From an uncultured Bacteroidales bacterium (lineage in GTDB: Bacteria; Bacteroidota; Bacteroidia; Bacteroidales; UBA3663), in assembly GCA_905236195.1 (NCBI GenBank), contig CAJOOX010000085.1, forward strand, positions 1 to 6,390: a stretch of 6,390 bases of DNA. Reading direction: 5' to 3'. Positions 5,343 to 6,390 of the stretch are shown here, piece by piece; within the stretch, counting starts at the first letter, position 1, and every line of letters starts with the position of its first letter. Below the pieces are notes generated by a model. The model had not been told where the DNA came from. It saw nothing but the letters and a program-made list of their open reading frames with translations, and did no database searches. Position numbers and translations under genes: made by a program.

Positions 5343-6390
5343 ATGAAAGAATTTATTTTATCCGAACAGAAAAGCGAAAAAGCCATTCTTGTGGGTCTGA
5401 TTACGCGCCAGCAGAATGAGCAGAAAACGAAGGAATATCTCGACGAACTCGCCTTCCTGGCCGAGACGGCAGGTGCCGAACCGGTCAAACGGTTCGTGCA
5501 GCGTCTCGACACCCCCAATTCCGTAACTTACGTCGGCCCCGGCAAACTGGACGAGATACGCCAGTACATCGAGGCGCAGAAGGAAGACCCCGAGACGGCC
5601 ATAGGTATGGTCATTTTCGACGACGACCTGGGACCCAAGCAGCTGCAGGTCATCGAGAAGGAACTCTGTGTCAAGATTCTCGATCGTACGTCCCTGATTC
5701 TCGACATCTTCGCTTCACGTGCCCAGACTGCCACTGCCAAGACGCAGGTCGAACTGGCTCAATACCAGTACCTCCTGCCCCGCCTCACGGGGCTGTGGAC
5801 CCACCTCGAACGGCAGAAGGGCGGTATCGGTATGCGCGGACCCGGTGAGACTCAGATCGAGACCGACCGCCGCATCGTGCTCGACCGTATCTCGCTCCTC
5901 AAAGATGAACTCGCCCACATTGACCGCCAGAAATCCACCCAGCGGAAGAACCGCGGCAAACTCGTGCGCGTGGCGCTCGTGGGATATACCAATGTCGGAA
6001 AGTCCACCCTGCTCAACCTCCTGGCCAAGAGCGACGTCTTTGCCGAGAACAAACTCTTTGCCACCCTCGACACAACGGTGCGCAAGGTCATTGTCGACAA
6101 CCTGCCCTTCCTGATGAGCGACACGGTCGGATTCATCCGCAAACTCCCCACCCATCTCGTTGAGAGTTTCAAATCCACTCTCGATGAGGTGCGCGAAGCC
6201 GACATCCTGGTCCACGTGGTGGATATCTCCCACCCCGCTTTCGAGGACCAGATTGCCGTCGTCGAACAGACCCTCAACGATGTCTGCCGCGAGACGCCCG
6301 ATGCCAAGGGAGGCCGCAACAAAAAGAAGGCTGCCAATACCTCCGGCGACCATCAGAAGCCCGTACTCCTGGTCTTCAACAAGATCGATG
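5343..6390 (+). CDS. hflX: GTPase HflX, ribosome-associated, partial
   Basis: The first 349 codons are visible; the gene is open at the right edge. HflX binds the 50S subunit and in other bacteria splits stalled or hibernating ribosomes under stress such as heat. The HflX-specific N-terminal domain is complete, with TYVGPGKLDEI (62-72), VIFDDDLGPKQLQ (90-102), ILDRTSLILDIFASRAQT (112-129) and the hallmark GPGETQIETDRR (166-177). The G domain follows: P-loop GYTNVGKS (214-221), the switch-I Thr region TLDTTVRK (241-248), DTVGF (260-264) and NKID (346-349). A Lys/Gly/Asn-rich stretch at about 316-339, just before NKID, looks longer than in typical family members. The start at 5343 is the first Met and fits directly behind the promoter; MKEFILSEQKSEKAILVG is a normal N-terminus for this phylum. 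It is divergent from the radical SAM gene. Confidence 0.97.
   Translation, partial: MKEFILSEQKSEKAILVGLITRQQNEQKTKEYLDELAFLAETAGAEPVKRFVQRLDTPNSVTYVGPGKLDEIRQYIEAQKEDPETAIGMVIFDDDLGPKQLQVIEKELCVKILDRTSLILDIFASRAQTATAKTQVELAQYQYLLPRLTGLWTHLERQKGGIGMRGPGETQIETDRRIVLDRISLLKDELAHIDRQKSTQRKNRGKLVRVALVGYTNVGKSTLLNLLAKSDVFAENKLFATLDTTVRKVIVDNLPFLMSDTVGFIRKLPTHLVESFKSTLDEVREADILVHVVDISHPAFEDQIAVVEQTLNDVCRETPDAKGGRNKKKAANTSGDHQKPVLLVFNKID

Noticed and set aside
5477..5496. Perfect 7-bp inverted repeat (CGAACCG / CGGTTCG) with a six-base loop
   Set aside because: It lies inside the hflX coding sequence and encodes ordinary residues of the N-terminal domain; no T-run follows. It is most likely chance.
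5715..6353. 212-codon minus-strand frame
   Set aside because: It is antisense to the highly conserved HflX GTPase sequence and has no family resemblance.

Overview
The window comes from a member of the Bacteroidota, most likely order Bacteroidales and plausibly a Prevotella-like lineage. Three things point there: perfect matches to the Bacteroidota-specific -7 promoter element TAnnTTTG upstream of both divergent genes; a gene order (dut, TPR protein, DUF4292 lipoprotein, EnvC-like protein) that I recall as common in this phylum; and an intergenic CCCCTCTCC-type palindrome of a kind familiar from Bacteroidales genomes. The species cannot be fixed from the sequence.

Layout. Positions 1-5205 hold five genes, all on the minus strand. 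In their own direction of transcription they are a radical SAM protein (5205-4429), dUTPase dut (4321-3884), a secreted tetratricopeptide-repeat protein (3870-2035), a DUF4292/LolB-like lipoprotein (2000-1176) and an EnvC-like murein hydrolase activator (1163-1, cut off at its C-terminal end by the window edge). The last four are separated by only 12-34 bp and look like one operon. A 107-bp gap between the radical SAM gene and dut carries a heptanucleotide tandem repeat and a palindrome. An AT-rich 137-bp divergent promoter region (5206-5342) separates the radical SAM gene from hflX, the only plus-strand gene, which starts at 5343 and runs off the right edge.

How the genes fit together. dUTPase is nucleotide-pool housekeeping. 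The next three products all carry export signals. They are a periplasmic TPR scaffold, an outer-membrane lipoprotein with a fold probably related to lipoprotein or glycolipid carriers, and a coiled-coil protein with a LytM domain that regulates peptidoglycan cleavage. They form a plausible envelope module that happens to share a transcript with dut. HflX is a ribosome-associated GTPase, and the radical SAM protein has no established role.

The window is mostly conserved core genome. I see no mobile element, CRISPR array, tRNA/rRNA, toxin-antitoxin pair or defence system, and no convincing new multi-gene system. The points most worth a second look are the composite repeat before dut, the near-leaderless hflX promoter, a lysine-rich insertion in the HflX G domain, the apparently inactive LytM domain, and a radical SAM protein with a single cysteine cluster.
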